DNA from: Paguma larvata
Lineage: Eukaryota; Chordata; Mammalia; Carnivora; Viverridae
Assembly (NCBI GenBank): GCA_030068075.1
Contig: CM057842.1
Span: 40,262,659-40,326,658 of the forward strand
DNA: 64,000 nt
Direction: 5' to 3'
This document shows, one piece after another, positions 45,752 through 57,637 of the stretch. The position numbers and the translations under genes are program-made. The number at the start of each line of letters is the position of its first letter. Within the stretch, counting starts at the first letter, position 1. The notes under the pieces are model-generated. The model was not told the origin of the DNA. It saw nothing but the letters and a program-made list of their open reading frames with translations, and did no database searches.

Positions 45752-46012
45752 TTAACTTCTCTTTATAAATAAGAACACTAATATTTACCTTGCAGGCCCG
45801 CTGGGAGTATGTAATCATCACCATCATCATTATGTTGATGTTGGGAATGTTTGGTTCTGGTCTTTATTTTCAAAATCCTATGACAGCTACAAACGTCAAG
45901 AACAGTAAATGATTAATAAAAAATATTTTAGACGTTATAATTCTGCCAGATAAACTAAATGTTTTAAATAATGAGGGTACAAAACTTAAATCTAAAATCA
46001 CGATCATGATCG
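45752..46012 (-). repeat. right arm (B) of an inverted duplication
   Basis: This is the reverse complement of arm A, truncated within the MIR on its inner side. The outer end carries a perfect 12-base palindrome 'cgatcatgatcg' at 46001-46012, where arm A has 'tgatcatgat'. Confidence 0.93.
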
Positions 46013-46924
46013 ACTGCATCTAGTTGATTTTCAGCTAATAAGGATATGAAAGGATGAGAAACAAATTGATCATTAAAATGCAGAGTTAATTACAGGTTTT
46101 TTAAAAATTAAAATTCACTTCTTTTCTGCAAAGTTATGTTTTTCCCTTAGATGTAATTGGATTCTTACTTTGCATTCTGGTCCTAAAATCTTAGCTGTCT
46201 GGACAGTAAAAGCCTGTTTAAAAACTTTGAGATCCTTGCAGCTGAAAGTACCATAACATTGTGTGTCAGGTGTGCTCAAAAAAATAAAAGAATAAACAAA
46301 TCTCCAAAAAACCTCTGAGAATTCTTTCTTTCTTAAAACCAAACTAAAATTGGTAGTAAAATAGCACATAGCCAATCTGAGATAATCTAAACTTTCATTT
46401 ATAGACAAAATTGAGAAACATAATAAACTTGAGAAGAAAGAATTTCCTAATGAAATTAAATTAATATTTTAGTTTCTGAGAAGACTTAATTTATAATTCT
46501 CAAACCATTAGTTGAAGAAACGTAGGTCCTAGAAATTTCTATTAGTCAAACCATGGTAAGTGGGCCTGAAAAACAGTGTATTTGTTGTATGTGTACACAG
46601 GGAGGAGGAAATCCAAAACTTCTAGATCACATCCTGCACCTGTATCCTTATTCACAAGAAAAGTCACTCTAACTCCTCCAATAAAAATTTACAGGGACAT
46701 TACAAAAGGACTCACTAAAGAAGAAAATCATACATAAGAATTATAAAAAGAAACAATCTTTCTTCTTTAATAGTAATGAGCTTGGTGCTCAAAAGGTGGA
46801 GGGTCAGAACAGAGTCAAGTCTACAGGTTACTCTGAGGACACAGAATATTGGTTTCACCTAAAACCCACATATTAACCCTGAGATCGCCAATCTTTCAGA
46901 GTGCTAACTCATAATTATTACAGC
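46013..46924. other. unique sequence
   Basis: About 900 bases with nothing recognised. The 97-codon minus frame at 46115-46408 has no recognisable domain. Confidence 0.45.
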
Positions 46925-48350
46925 AAAATATTTCATTTTTATTTTATTTTTTTCCAGTTTAGTGATACATAAGTCACAAAATTGTAACCTATTTAAATTG
47001 TACAATGTGAAGTTTTGATTTAATTATATATGTGAACGGATTCCCCACATCTGGTTTACTAACGCATGTATCATCTGGCCTATTTACCTTTTTTTTTAGG
47101 GGGAGGGTGTGATGAGAACATTTAAATTCTCTTGGTAAATTTCAATTATGCAATACACTGTTATCGTATCACTATATTCACAATGTTACATATCAAATCC
47201 TCAGACCTTGTTCATCTTATCAATGAAAGCTTATGCCCTTTTACCAACTCTCCCTGTTTCCCCCTCCACGCAGCCACTGGCAACTGCTTTCTGTTCTGTT
47301 TCTCTGAGTTTGACTGATATGTGGTGTTTCTTGGTCTGGCTTATCTCACTTAACATAATGCCTTCCAGGCTGATCCATGTTGTTGCAAATGACAGGATTT
47401 CTTTCTTTTTTAAGGCTCAATAGTATTATATTCTCTCTCTATATTTTTTATCAATTCATCTGTCAGTGGAGACTTAGGTTGTTTCCATACCTTGACTATT
47501 GTGAATAATGTTGCATTGGACATGGAAATACAGCTGTTTCTATCAGATATCGCTTTCATTTCCTTTGCGTATATGCCTGCGAGTAGAATTGCTACATCAT
47601 ATGGTAGCTCTATTTTTAATTTTTTAGGGAACTTTTATACTGTTTTCCACTGTGAGTATTCCAGGATAAATTCCCACCAGTGGCGCACAGAGGGTCCCTT
47701 TTTTTTTCCCCACCTCCTTCCACACACATCCTTTCCAGCATTTCTCTCTTATCTTTTTGGTAACAGTCATTCTGACAGGTGTGAGGTGATACCTCATTGT
47801 GGCTTTGATTTTCATTTCCCTTACGATTGGTAATGTTAAACACATTTTTATGAGCCTGTTAGCCATTGGTAGATTTTCTTTGGAAAAAAAAAGTTTAAGA
47901 TTTTTGCCCATTTTAAAAATTGGGATTTGGGTTTGTTTTTTTTTTTTCTCCTTTTTTTCTATTAAGTTGAATGAGCTCCTTGTATATTTTGAATAGTAAC
48001 CCTTCTTTGGATATGTGCTTTGCAGATATTCTCACCCATTAGGTAGGTTTCCTTCTCATCTTGTTGATGGTTTCCTTAGCTCTCTAGAAGCCTTTCAGTT
48101 TGGTGTGGTTCCACTTGTTTTCTATTGCTTTTGTTGGTGGTGCTTTTGGTGTCAAATCCAAAAGAAATCATTGCCAAGACCAGTGTCAAAAGCTTGTATT
48201 TTCTTCTAGGACTTGTGCATTTTCAGGTCATCTCTTCAACTCTTTAATGGATTTTGAGTTTATTTTTGTGTGCAGTGTATATAGGAGTCCAGTTTCATTC
48301 ATGTGCATGTGGCAGTCCAATTTCACCACACCATTTATTCTGTTAATATT
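46925..48350 (-). mobile_element. L1M 3' part (ORF2 C-terminus and 3'UTR)
   Basis: On the plus strand, T-rich 3'UTR ('cagtttagtgatacataagt', 'ttgtacaatgtgaagttttg') leads to 'ggcttatctcacttaacata', 'ttcaggctgatccatgttg'-like ORF2 text and 'gtaatgttaaacac'. The minus-strand frame at 47624-47911 reads 'KATMRYHLTPVRM', a hallmark of the L1 ORF2 C-terminus. It is truncated at about 48350, where the next L1 begins. Confidence 0.9.
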
Positions 48351-48783
48351 TATTTTATTAATAAAGTTTTTCATTTAATTTCAGTATAGTTCATAAACAG
48401 CATTGTATTCATCGCAGATGTACAATATAGTGATTCAGCAATTCCATTCATCACCTGGTGGCTCATCAGGACAGGTTCAGTCCTTAATCCTCGTCACCTG
48501 TTTCAAGCATCCCTCCACCTACCTCCCTTCTGGTACCCATCGGTTTGTTCTGTATAGTTAAGGGTCTGTTTCTCAGGTTTGTCTCCCTCTCCCTCTCTCA
48601 TATTTTTTCCTTTTGCTCATTTGTTTTCTTTCTTATATTCCACATGAGTGAAATCATGGTATTTTTCTCTCTCTGACTAACTTATTTCACTTAGCAGTGT
48701 ATTCTCTAGGTCCATCCATTTTGTGGCAAATGGCAAGATTTCATTCTTTTTTGTGGCTGAATTCCACATTGTGTGTGGAATAT

Positions 48784-48860
48784 ATGTGTATATATATATA
48801 TATGTATATGTATATATATATATATGATGTAGTGTATATATGTATATATACACACACACA
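48784..48860. repeat. (TA)n/(GTATA)n array with CA run
   Basis: Alternating TA and GTATA units, ending in 'tatacacacacacacc'. It lies within the L1 ORF2 end and produces Tyr/Ile-rich frames on both strands. Confidence 0.95.
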
Positions 48861-49721
48861 CCACATCTTATTTATCCATTCATCAATCATTGGACACTTG
48901 GGCTGTTTCCGTAATTCGCCTATTGTAAGTAATGCTGCTATAAACACAGGGGTGCATGTATCCTTTTGAATTAATGTTTTTGTATTTTTGTATTTGGGAG
49001 CAAATACCCATTAATGTGATTACTGGACATTAAGGTAGTTCTATTTTTAACTTTTTGAGAAACTTCCATACTATTTTCGACAGTTGTTGCACCAGTTTGC
49101 ATTCACACCAACAGTGCAAGAAGGTTCCTTTTTCTCCACATCCTCGCCAATACCCGTTGTTTTTTGTATTTTTGATTTTAGCCATTTTGACAGGTAGGAG
49201 GTGATATTTATTGTGGTTTTGATTTGCATTTTTCTGATGATAAGTGATGCTAACCATCTTTTCATGTGTCTGTTGACCATCTGTAAGTCATCTTTAGAGA
49301 AATGTTTGTTCATGTCTTCTGCCTACTTTTAATTAGATTATTTTGGGAGTATTGAGTTGTATAAGTTATTTTTATATCTTGGATACAAACTCTTTATTGG
49401 ATATGTTATTTGAAAATATCTTCTCCCATTCTGTAGGTTGCCTTTTACTTTTGTTGATTGTTTCCTTCATTGTACAAAATCTTTTTATTTTCACATAGTC
49501 CCAATAGTTTATTTTTGTTTTTGTTTTCCTTGCCTCAGAAGACATATCTAGAAAAATATTACTATGGCTGATGACAGAGAAATTACTTCATCTGTTCTCT
49601 TCTAGGATTTTTATGGTTTCAGGTCTTACATTTAGATCTTTAATCAATTTTGAGTTTGTTTTTGCCAACAGACTATCCATTCCCCACTCTATATTCTTAG
49701 ATTCTTTGTTTAAAAAAAATA

Positions 49722-49945
49722 GGAGCGCCTGCGTGGCTCAATTGGTTGAGCATCCAACTTCAGCCCAGCATCCCACACTTCACGGGTTCCAGCCTGGCAT
49801 CGGGCTCTGTGCTGATGGCTTAGAGCCTAGAGCCCGCTTCAGATTCTTTTTCTCCTGAGATCTCTCTCAGCCCTTCTGCCACTCTGAATTTCTGTCTCCT
49901 GAAAATAAATAAACATTTAAAAAGTTAAAAATAACATAAAATAAA
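49722..49945 (+). mobile_element. felid SINEC, diverged, within L1
   Basis: The head is 'aggagcgcctgcgtggctca'. The core is altered to 'cagcccagcatcccacactt', and the tail is 'aaaataaataaacatttaaa'. It splits the L1 ORF2 relic. Confidence 0.93.
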
Positions 49946-51734
49946 AAATAATTGACCATCTGTTCATTTATTTCTGGAATTTCCACTCTCTCATTGATCT
50001 CTGTGTCTGTCTTTATGTTAATACCATATTGTTTGATTATTATAGCATTATAATATAATTTGAAATCAGGAAATGTGTTGCTTCTAGCTTTGTTCTTTTT
50101 TTTTTTTTCAAGACTTCTTTGCCTTTTGCTGTATTTTGGATTTCTATACAAATTTTAAAATTGTTTATTTCCATTCTTGTGAAAAATACCATTAGAATTT
50201 TGATAGGGCCTACACTGATTCTGTAGATTGCTCTGGGTGAAATGGACATTTTAGCAGTATTAATTATTCCAGTTTGTGAAACTTTCCAGTTATTTGTGTC
50301 TTCCTAATTTCTTTCATTAGTCTTTTATGGTTTTCAGTGTGCAGATCTTTCATTTCTTTGGTTAAATATTCCTAAATATTTAATTAATTTTGGTGCTCTT
50401 ATATATGGGATTGTTTTCTTGATTTCTCTTTCTGATAGTTCATTATTGGTGTGTAGAAATGCAACTGATTTTTGTGTGTTGATTTTGTTTCCTGCAACTT
50501 TATTAAAATTATTAATTTTAATAGTTTTTGATGGATTCTTTAGGGCTTTCTGTATACAATATCACGCAATGTATAAATAGAAATAGTTTTATTTCTTCCT
50601 TTCCTGTTTGGATGCCTTTTATTTGTTTTGGTTTTTCTTTCTTGCCTAATTGCTCTAACTAGTTCCAATACTGTGTTGAATAAGTCAAGAGAGTGGGCAC
50701 CTTTGTCTTGTTCCTGATCTTAGAGGAAAAGCTTTCAACTTTTTATTATTAACTACAATGTTAACTGTGAGCTTATCATGTATGATCTTTATTATGTTGA
50801 GTAAATTCTCTCTATACCCAGTTTCTCGAGAGAGTTTTTTATGAATGGATGCTGAATTTTGTTGAAAACTTTTTCTGCATTCACTGAAATGATTATATGA
50901 CTTTTATCCTTTATTTTGTTAATGTGGTGTATTACTTTTGTTGATTGGTGGATGTTGAACCATCCTCGTTACATCTAGAATAAATCCCACTTGATAATGG
51001 CGTATGATCTTTTTCATGTATTGTTGAATTCAGTTTGCCAATATTTCGTTGAGTTTTGTACCTATAGTCATCAGGCATATTGACTTATAAATTTCTTTTC
51101 TTGTTGTGTTCTTACCTTGCTTTGGTATCGGGTTCATGATGGCTTCAGAAAATGAGTTGGGAAATATTCCTTCCTCTTCAGTTTTTTAGAAGAGTTTGAG
51201 AAGCGTTGACACTATAAATGTTTGGTAGAGATCACCATTGATGGCATCTGGTCCTGGCCTTCTCTTCATTGGGAGAGTTTGGATTACTGATTCAATCTGA
51301 TTCATTACTGGTCACTTCACGTTTCGTATTTCTTCATGATCTAGTTTTGGTAGGTCATACATTTCTTGGAATGTATCCATTTCTTCTAGGTTGTCTAATT
51401 TGTTCTTACATAATGGTTAATAATAATCTTTTATGATTCTTTATATTTCTTGATATTATTTGTAGTATTTCTCTCCTGTTTCTGATGCTGTTTATTTTTG
51501 TCCTCTCTCCTCTTTTCTTCTTAAGTTTAACCTAAGCTCTATTTTATATTTTAAACAACAGCACTTAATTGAACTAATCTTTTATCTTGTCTTTTTCATT
51601 TCTATTTCATTTGTTTCAGTGCTATCTTTTTGCTGTTTCTTTCCTTGTTCTAACCTTGGGCCTAGTTTGTTCTTTTTCTAATTCATTAAGGTTTAATAAG
51701 GCAGATAGTTTATTTGATAACTTTTATTTTTAAT

Positions 51735-51955
51735 GCAATTTTATTTATTTATCTTAATATATATTTTGAGAGCAAGAGAGAGAGAGAGCATGGACAGGGG
51801 AGGGGCAGAGAGAGAGGGAGAGAGAGAATCACAAGCAGTCTCTGTGCTGTGAGCACAGAGCCCCCACATGGGGCTTGAACTCAAGAACTGTGAGATGATG
51901 ACCTGAACCAAAATCAAGAGTCAACGCTTAACTGACAGAGGCACCCAGGTGCCCC
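51735..51955 (-). mobile_element. felid SINEC, reverse, within L1
   Basis: A T-rich tail, GA tract, 'gagatgatgacctgaacc' and 'aggcacccaggtgcccc' in reverse. It lies in the same orientation as its L1 host. Confidence 0.94.
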
Positions 51956-52015
51956 TTACTTTTTTTTGATGTAGATATTTATTAATATGGACTTCCCTCT
52001 TAGATCTGCTTTTGC

Positions 52016-52240
52016 GGGGGCACCTGGGTCACTCAGCTGGTTAAGCGTCTGACTTGGGCTCAGGTCATGATCTCACCGTTTGTGGGTTCGAGCCCTGCAT
52101 CAGGATCTGTGCTGACAGCTCAGAGCCTGCAGCCTGCTTCAGATTCTGTATGTGTGTCTCTCTCTGCCCATCCTCCACTCACACTTGTGTGTCTCTCTCT
52201 CTCAAAAATAAATAAACATTAAAAAAATTTTTTTTAAAGA
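52016..52240 (+). mobile_element. felid SINEC within L1, facing the previous copy
   Basis: The ten-base duplication 'ctgcttttgc' (52006-52015 and 52242-52251) fixes it. The head is 'gggggcacctgggtcactcag'-like and the tail is 'aaaaataaataaacatt'. With the minus copy 60 bases away it forms an inverted SINE pair. Confidence 0.97.
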
Positions 52241-53559
52241 ACTGCTTTTGCTGAGACTGATAGGTATCAGTCGTTACATTTCCATTTTCATTTGTTTCCG
52301 TCTTTGGTTTCTGTTTTGATTTCTTCTTTGACCCATCAGTTGTTGAGTAACATGTTGCTTAATCTCCACATATTTGTATATTTTCCAGTTTTGTAATTGG
52401 TTTCTAGTTTCATGCCATTGTGGTTGGGAAAAATACTTAAATATGTTTTCAGTCTTATTTAATTTATTAAGACTTGTTTTGTTGCCTAACATAATATCTG
52501 TCCCCAGGGGTGTTCCATGTGCACTAGAGAAGACTGTGCATTCTGAGGTGCTCTTGGTGGAATGTTCAGTATCTATCAGGTAGGCCCATCTGGTCTAATA
52601 TATAGTTTAATCCAGTGTTTTCTTATGGATTCTCTGTCTGGATTATCTATATAATGTTGGAAGTAGGGTATTGATTGTATTGCTATCAACTTCTCCCTTT
52701 AGATCTTTTCTTATTTGGTCTATATATTTCAGTGTTCCTATGTGAGCTGCATAAATATTTATAAATGTTACATCCTCATGTTGGATTGACCTCTTCACCA
52801 TTACGTAATGGCCTTACTATCTCTGCTTTAACGTGTGTGATATGTGTGCAGCTACTCCCACTTTGTTTTCGTGTCCATTTGCATGGTATATCTTTTTTCA
52901 TCTTTTAATTTTCAGTCTATGTGTGTCCTTAAAGCTGAGGTGACCCTCTTGTAGGCAGTATATAGTTGGGTCCTGTTTTTTGTTTTTTTGTTTGTTTTAC
53001 TCAGCCTTGTCTTTTGATTGGAGAATTTAGTTCATTATACCTAAAGTGTTTATTGGTAGGTATGGACTTACTATTGATATTTCATTGCTTTTTTTATAGT
53101 TGTTTTATAAATCCCTTATTCTTCCTTTCTTGCTTTTTTCTTTGTGAATTGATTATTTTATATTCTATTATGTATTAATTCCTTTCTCTTTATCTTTTGT
53201 GTATGTACTATAGGATTGTTGGTTATGGTTACCATGAGTCTTAAATAAAACATACTTATAACTTTCTGTTTTGAGCTAATAATAACTTAAACTTCAATGC
53301 ATACCAAAGCTCATCCAACCCCATATTTTCTATTTTTAATGTCACCATTTGCATATTTTTACATTGTGTATCCATTAACAAATTATTATTGTCATTTTTA
53401 ATACTTTCTCTTTTGACCTTTATAATAGAGTTATAAGTGATATATCTACCACCATTATAAAAGTAACATATTCTGGGTTTAACTGTATCGTTCCCTTTAC
53501 CAGTGAGATTTATGTGTTCCTTTTTTTTTTTTTTTTTTCACATTTCTAATTAGCTTCCT

Positions 53560-53830
53560 TTGGTTTCAATTTGAAGAACTCCCTCTAACATTTATTGTAA
53601 ATTTGGTCTAGTGTTGATGAATTCATTTAGTTTTTTTGTTTGTCCTTTGTCTGGAGAACTCTTTCTCTTTCTGTTACTTCTAAAGAACAGCTTTACAGGA
53701 TAGTTTTCTTCTTTGGTAGTTGTGTTGTATTTTTCCCCCCTCTTTTAGCACTTTGAGTGTGTCATTCCGTTCCCTCTGGCCTGCAAGATTTCTGCTGAAA
53801 AATCTGCTTGTGGTCTCATGAGGGTTCCTT
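53560..53830 (-). pseudogene. L1 ORF1 C-terminal relic
   Basis: On the minus strand the text reads 'cagcagaaatcttgcaggcc' followed by 'agagggaacggaatgacaca'-type sequence and ends in a Leu/Lys-rich tail. This is the conserved C-terminal part of the L1 RNA-binding protein. The N-terminal coiled coil is absent. Confidence 0.7.
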
Positions 53831-54243
53831 TATGGGGAGGGGAGGTCCCTCAGACAGTGGGACTTTTAAAGTACACTGATAAACCTCTTTAAGAAAGACA
53901 CTAGGATATGGGTGATTTTGTCTGCTCCCTCTGTGCTAAGCCTTTTGGGGATGGCAAGTTAAGAATTGCTTCTTTATTTGTTATAGTCCTATGGGATTCA
54001 TAAGTGGAAGCCCGTTTAGCTGTCATAGCCAGCTAATCTGGGGGCCATCTCCTGGGCAGCAGCTGTCAAGGCTGAGGCATAGACAACGTGTACAAGTTCC
54101 TTCCAGGGAGATACTGGTGGGTGGTGAAGGTTAAAAGGAGAAGGCAGGAGATAAGCCTTCTATTTTCACTCATTGCTGAAAGGATCATAGCCTAGTACTA
54201 GTGCCTTCTAGATTAGAAGCCTAGCCGTGTGACAGCAGCTTTT

Positions 54244-54372
54244 TTTTTTTTAATTTTTTTTCTTTTTTTTTAATTCTAGTTAGTTAACATACAGTGTAAT
54301 GTGAGTTTCAGGTGTACAATTTAGTGATTCCACACTTGAATACAACACCCAGCGCTCATCACAACAAGTGGG
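54244..54372 (-). mobile_element. tiny L1 3' tail inside the L1 5'UTR
   Basis: A perfect 11-base duplication 'cagcagctttt' (54233-54243 and 54373-54383) brackets 129 bases of T-rich tail plus 'gttagttaacatacagtgta' and 'caggtgtacaatttagtgat', the carnivore L1 3'UTR end. It is a complete, extremely 5'-truncated retrotransposition event. Confidence 0.93.
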
Positions 54373-55179
54373 CAGCAGCTTTTAATATATGCGTATCAAA
54401 CTTGCTCAGGACAGCTGGGAGACAGATTTTGGGTTTTGCTTGCTCCCTTCTGCTGTGCAGCCACTGTGGGTGCTGTGTGCCCTTTCAGAACTGCTTTGCT
54501 AGAGTCTTCTGGGTCTTATAGACACAGGCCTGTTGGCTTTCAGAGCTAGGCATTTTGGGAGCCCACCCCTTCCACAGCAGTCTTAAAATTTGAGGCACTA
54601 GGTATAGGGTCCAAATGCTTCCCTCCTAAAGGGAGAAGCTACAAATCGGGGGTTTCCTCCGTATTGTGTGGAGCCGTGTCAGGTGTGGGGTTTATTGGTG
54701 AAAGCATATCCTGGTCTTTCCTCCCTGTTTCAATGTATTTTCTCGCTTGTTTGATATCAGTGTAGTGGTCACTCAGGTAGTTTCAGGATCTCCTTCAGCG
54801 GGGATTGCTCCATGGGTAGCTATGCCTTTTATGCATTTGTAAGAGAAGATAAGCTTGGGAGCCTTCAATGTCATGACCATCTGGGTCCTGGGACCCAAAA
54901 GATTCAGTTTTTTTAGAACTTCAAGTATAGGTTAAGTGTTGGCTACAAAGGGACAGTATGACATAATTTGGAGGCGATGCAACAGTGTCAAATCTGTAGA
55001 ATCATAAACCGTAAATAGTTCATTTTATTGTATGCTAATCTAAAAAAAATACCAGCCAGATATCCGATGAACTCAGATGGAATGCAGACTGTGACAAATC
55101 AATCTAATGACATCAGAAATCTATAACAGAATTATACTGAAGAGGTAGGGAAGAAAGGAGATGACTAAGTAACTTTCGA

Positions 55180-55631
55180 AAGCAGTGTTTTGACCAGATA
55201 CTTTAATGCTAAATATAAAATGAAATTAACTGTACATAAAGTGCTCTGGTTGGTAAATTTGTTTCTCCCAAGGATAGGGGTCAGGAATTGTGGGGGAAAA
55301 CAAAACCACTTCACTTGTATACTAGGGTCTATCAAACAAGTGAATACAGCATCGATGAGAGCCGTGTCTCTCTTGTTGGTTACAAATAAACAAAGAGGGG
55401 GTGCTAGAATCAATTGTTTGGTGCTGGATTAAAGTTGAAGGCCTGAGCGTGAATTCATATTTATTTTATCTACAGAAAGGTAGGTACAGAAACAAATAGA
55501 GATACGTGTGTGTACATGCATCACTAAGTATGTAGGTTTCTTCCTCTTAGCTCAGAAACCCTGAGGGACTGCATATGGAGATGAACAATGGCCAGAATAT
55601 ACCTATGAAAATAGAACTCTGACTCATAACA
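55180..55631 (+). mobile_element. L1ME-type 3'UTR, first part
   Basis: Words such as 'aagttgaaggcctgagcgtg', 'aaccctgagggactgc' and 'ctatgaaaatagaactctga' resemble the upstream L1ME 3'UTR. The element appears to continue after the LTR at 56100. The left edge is uncertain, and 54906-55180 holds nothing recognised. Confidence 0.55.
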
Positions 55632-56099
55632 TGTGGCAACCAGCCCAGGAAACCAACCCATTATCTACAATAACCACCCTAGGAAGTCAGCCTACTCCCT
55701 TAAACCAGAGTGGTAGCAAGTCAGACTGCTGTCCCTAACTACTGGTGAAGAAAGCCAACAATAGCCCTTATAACAATTGGCTTCAAATTGCTAGGACTTG
55801 ATTAATAAGCTGCAGCGTCCCTAATTTCTGTACATGCCTCTAACTTAGGACCAACCAGGGAAAGCTAGATATCCACAACCAATTACACCAGATGCCCTAC
55901 TTGTAGGTACCTCACCTGACTTCCTTATCCCAACGGCCTCCATTCAGGGCATATCTGAAAAAGCTTTCCTTCTCCTCTGCCTGGTTTTCAGTCTCTGTCA
56001 GTTGCAAGTGAGGGGGCTGACTCCATTGCTGTTGCAAACTGTGAATTCCATAACCTTGGCTTGTTCTCATTTGGCAAGTCTTCATTTATTTCCCCAACA
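55632..56099 (+). mobile_element. ERV1-like solitary LTR inside L1ME
   Basis: The element starts TG ('tgtggcaaccagcccaggaa') and ends CA ('atttatttccccaaca'). It carries 'aaaagctttccttctcctct' and 'agtgagggggctgactccat', typical of gammaretrovirus-derived LTR 3' parts. It is about 468 bases long and has no internal viral sequence. The exact family is unresolved (MER34-like is one option), and the target duplication was not clear. Confidence 0.5.
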
Positions 56100-57385
56100 G
56101 TAAGACCACAGTAGCAGTCAACACACCCAGGGACCACATCTTGGGCTCTTAAAATTATCCTCCAATAAAAGGAACCAGGATTCTTTGCAGAAATGGTTGC
56201 TTTCAGGGTCTGATCAGGAAAAATATAAAGTTCACTTGATATCTCTTATGATGCCAGAAAAGGAGGTGCCAAAAAAGAAAGAGGAGGAGGAGAAGAAGCA
56301 GCATGGGAGCATGTCAAATGGGCATATGAGCCAACTTGAAAACTCTCCCATTACCAAAGCTGGAACAATTTGCATAACCAATTAAATAATTATAGTATTG
56401 AATTATAGCCTAAAGAATGAAATGAATATTTACAAATCCACATTGATATAAATAAGCAGTTAATTGAATAAATAAGTAAATGGCATAGAAAAGACAACAC
56501 TTTCTTATAGAAGAATTATAATTAATAAATGCAGACAGAATGAGGGGTATAGAAAATTGCCATTAGATCACAACAATAATAATTGCAAGCAAGGGCCACT
56601 GGTGAATACTAGACTTAGTAGTCAGAATTTCAGAGATCATCAGGATAGTTGTATGGTCTTAAAGTATCACACTAAATATATTTATTAATCACTGTGATAA
56701 TGTTAACATATGTCCACAAATTCTTTAAATTTAAATTTAAATTCTTCCCTCCAAAAAATGTTACCTATCTGGACTTAATAAATGACTTCTGAAGAGGAGA
56801 ATATGGAAAAGGAAAACAGTAACTTCATGGTTGAAAACTTTGACAGAAATAGCTTGAACCAAGTGGTTAAGCTTAGCATTGCCAGTAATAAAGTATGTTG
56901 ATATTACGTATCCTCTGATGTAAAGCCATTAGCAGGACACATTATGGTAATCTTCCCCAAATTATGCAACCTCAGCTTAATTTATGAGAAAGTATCCTAC
57001 AAACTCAGTTAGGAGACAGTGCACAAAATACGTAACTAGTATTCTTTTAAAGTGTCAAATTCATGAAAAACAGGGAAAGACTGAAGAACATTAACAGATT
57101 GGAGGAGACCAAAGGGATACAATGACTAAATGCAGTGTGGTAGCCTGGACTGGGTCCTGGAACAGAAAGAAAAGACATTAGTGGAGAAACCGGGGAAATC
57201 CAAATGAAGTCTGTAGTTTAGTTAACAGAATTGTGCCGATATTAGTTTCTTAGTGTGGTAAACGCACCATGTTAACGACATGAGATCTTGGGAGATGTTG
57301 GCTGAAGGGTCCATGGAAACTCCCTACACTCTCTCGGCAACATTTCTGTAAGTATACAATCATTCCAAAATAAATAGGTTTTAAA
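56100..57385 (+). mobile_element. L1ME-type 3'UTR, second part
   Basis: The order of words is that of the L1ME 3' end: 'gggtctgatcaggaaaaata', 'atgggagcatgtcaaatggg', 'tatgagccaacttgaaaact', 'ggaacaatttgcataaccaa', 'gtagcctggactgggtcctg', 'gaacagaaagaaaagacatt', 'tgtagtttagttaacagaat' and 'atcattccaaaataaatagg'. It is sense, about 1.3 kb, old and non-coding; the 66-codon frame at 56185 is incidental. Confidence 0.85.
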
Positions 57386-57412
57386 AGTTCTCATCTAAAA
57401 ACAATTAAATGT

Positions 57413-57628
57413 TAACTTTTATTTTTTTAAGTTTATTTTTTTTGAGAGAGGAAGAGATTGTGCACGCACAAGTTGGGAAGGGCAGAGAGACAAAGAGAGA
57501 GAATCCCAGTCAGGCTCTGCGTCAACAGTGCGGAACTCCATGTGGGGCTGGGACTCACAAACCGTGAGACATGACCTGAGCCTAAACGAGGAGTTGGATG
57601 CTTTACTGACTGAGCCACCCGGGGACCC
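57413..57628 (-). mobile_element. felid SINEC, reverse orientation
   Basis: Flanked by 'ttaaatgtt' (57404-57412 and 57629-57637). The head end is altered to 'gccacccggggaccc'. The B-box side reads 'gggactcacaaaccgtgag'. Confidence 0.95.
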
Positions 57629-57637
57629 TTAAATGTT

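Larger units (their letters stand above)
48640..53050 (-). pseudogene. L1 ORF2 pseudogene (endonuclease, reverse transcriptase, Cys region)
   Basis: The C-terminal part is plain in minus-strand frames: 49071-49313 reads '[12 protein letters not shown]', 49030-49257 reads '[20 protein letters not shown]' and 48677-48859 ends 'FATKWMDLENTLLSEIS', which match the L1 ORF2 end. The endonuclease part lies near 52650-53050 ('cattacgtaatggccttac' on the plus strand). The frame is broken by stops and three SINEs (49722, 51735, 52016). The intact family protein nicks DNA and reverse transcribes its own RNA. Confidence 0.85.
48365..54905 (-). mobile_element. nearly full-length carnivore-lineage L1, internally deleted
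   Basis: Reading minus strand: 5'UTR-like GC-richer part (about 54905-53850), ORF1 C-terminal part (53830-53560), linker, ORF2 (about 53050-48640) and 3'UTR with 'gatgtacaatatagtgattc' to 48365. Removing three SINEs and one small L1 tail leaves about 5.8 kb. The N-terminal half of ORF1 is missing, the 5'UTR being joined to the ORF1 tail near 53840. Many stops and frameshifts make it inactive. A TA-rich array sits in the ORF2 end (48784-48860). Confidence 0.88.

Noticed and set aside
47148..48378. Series of plus-strand open frames of 60-113 codons
   Set aside because: They are antisense to L1 ORF2, whose C-terminal words are readable on the minus strand.
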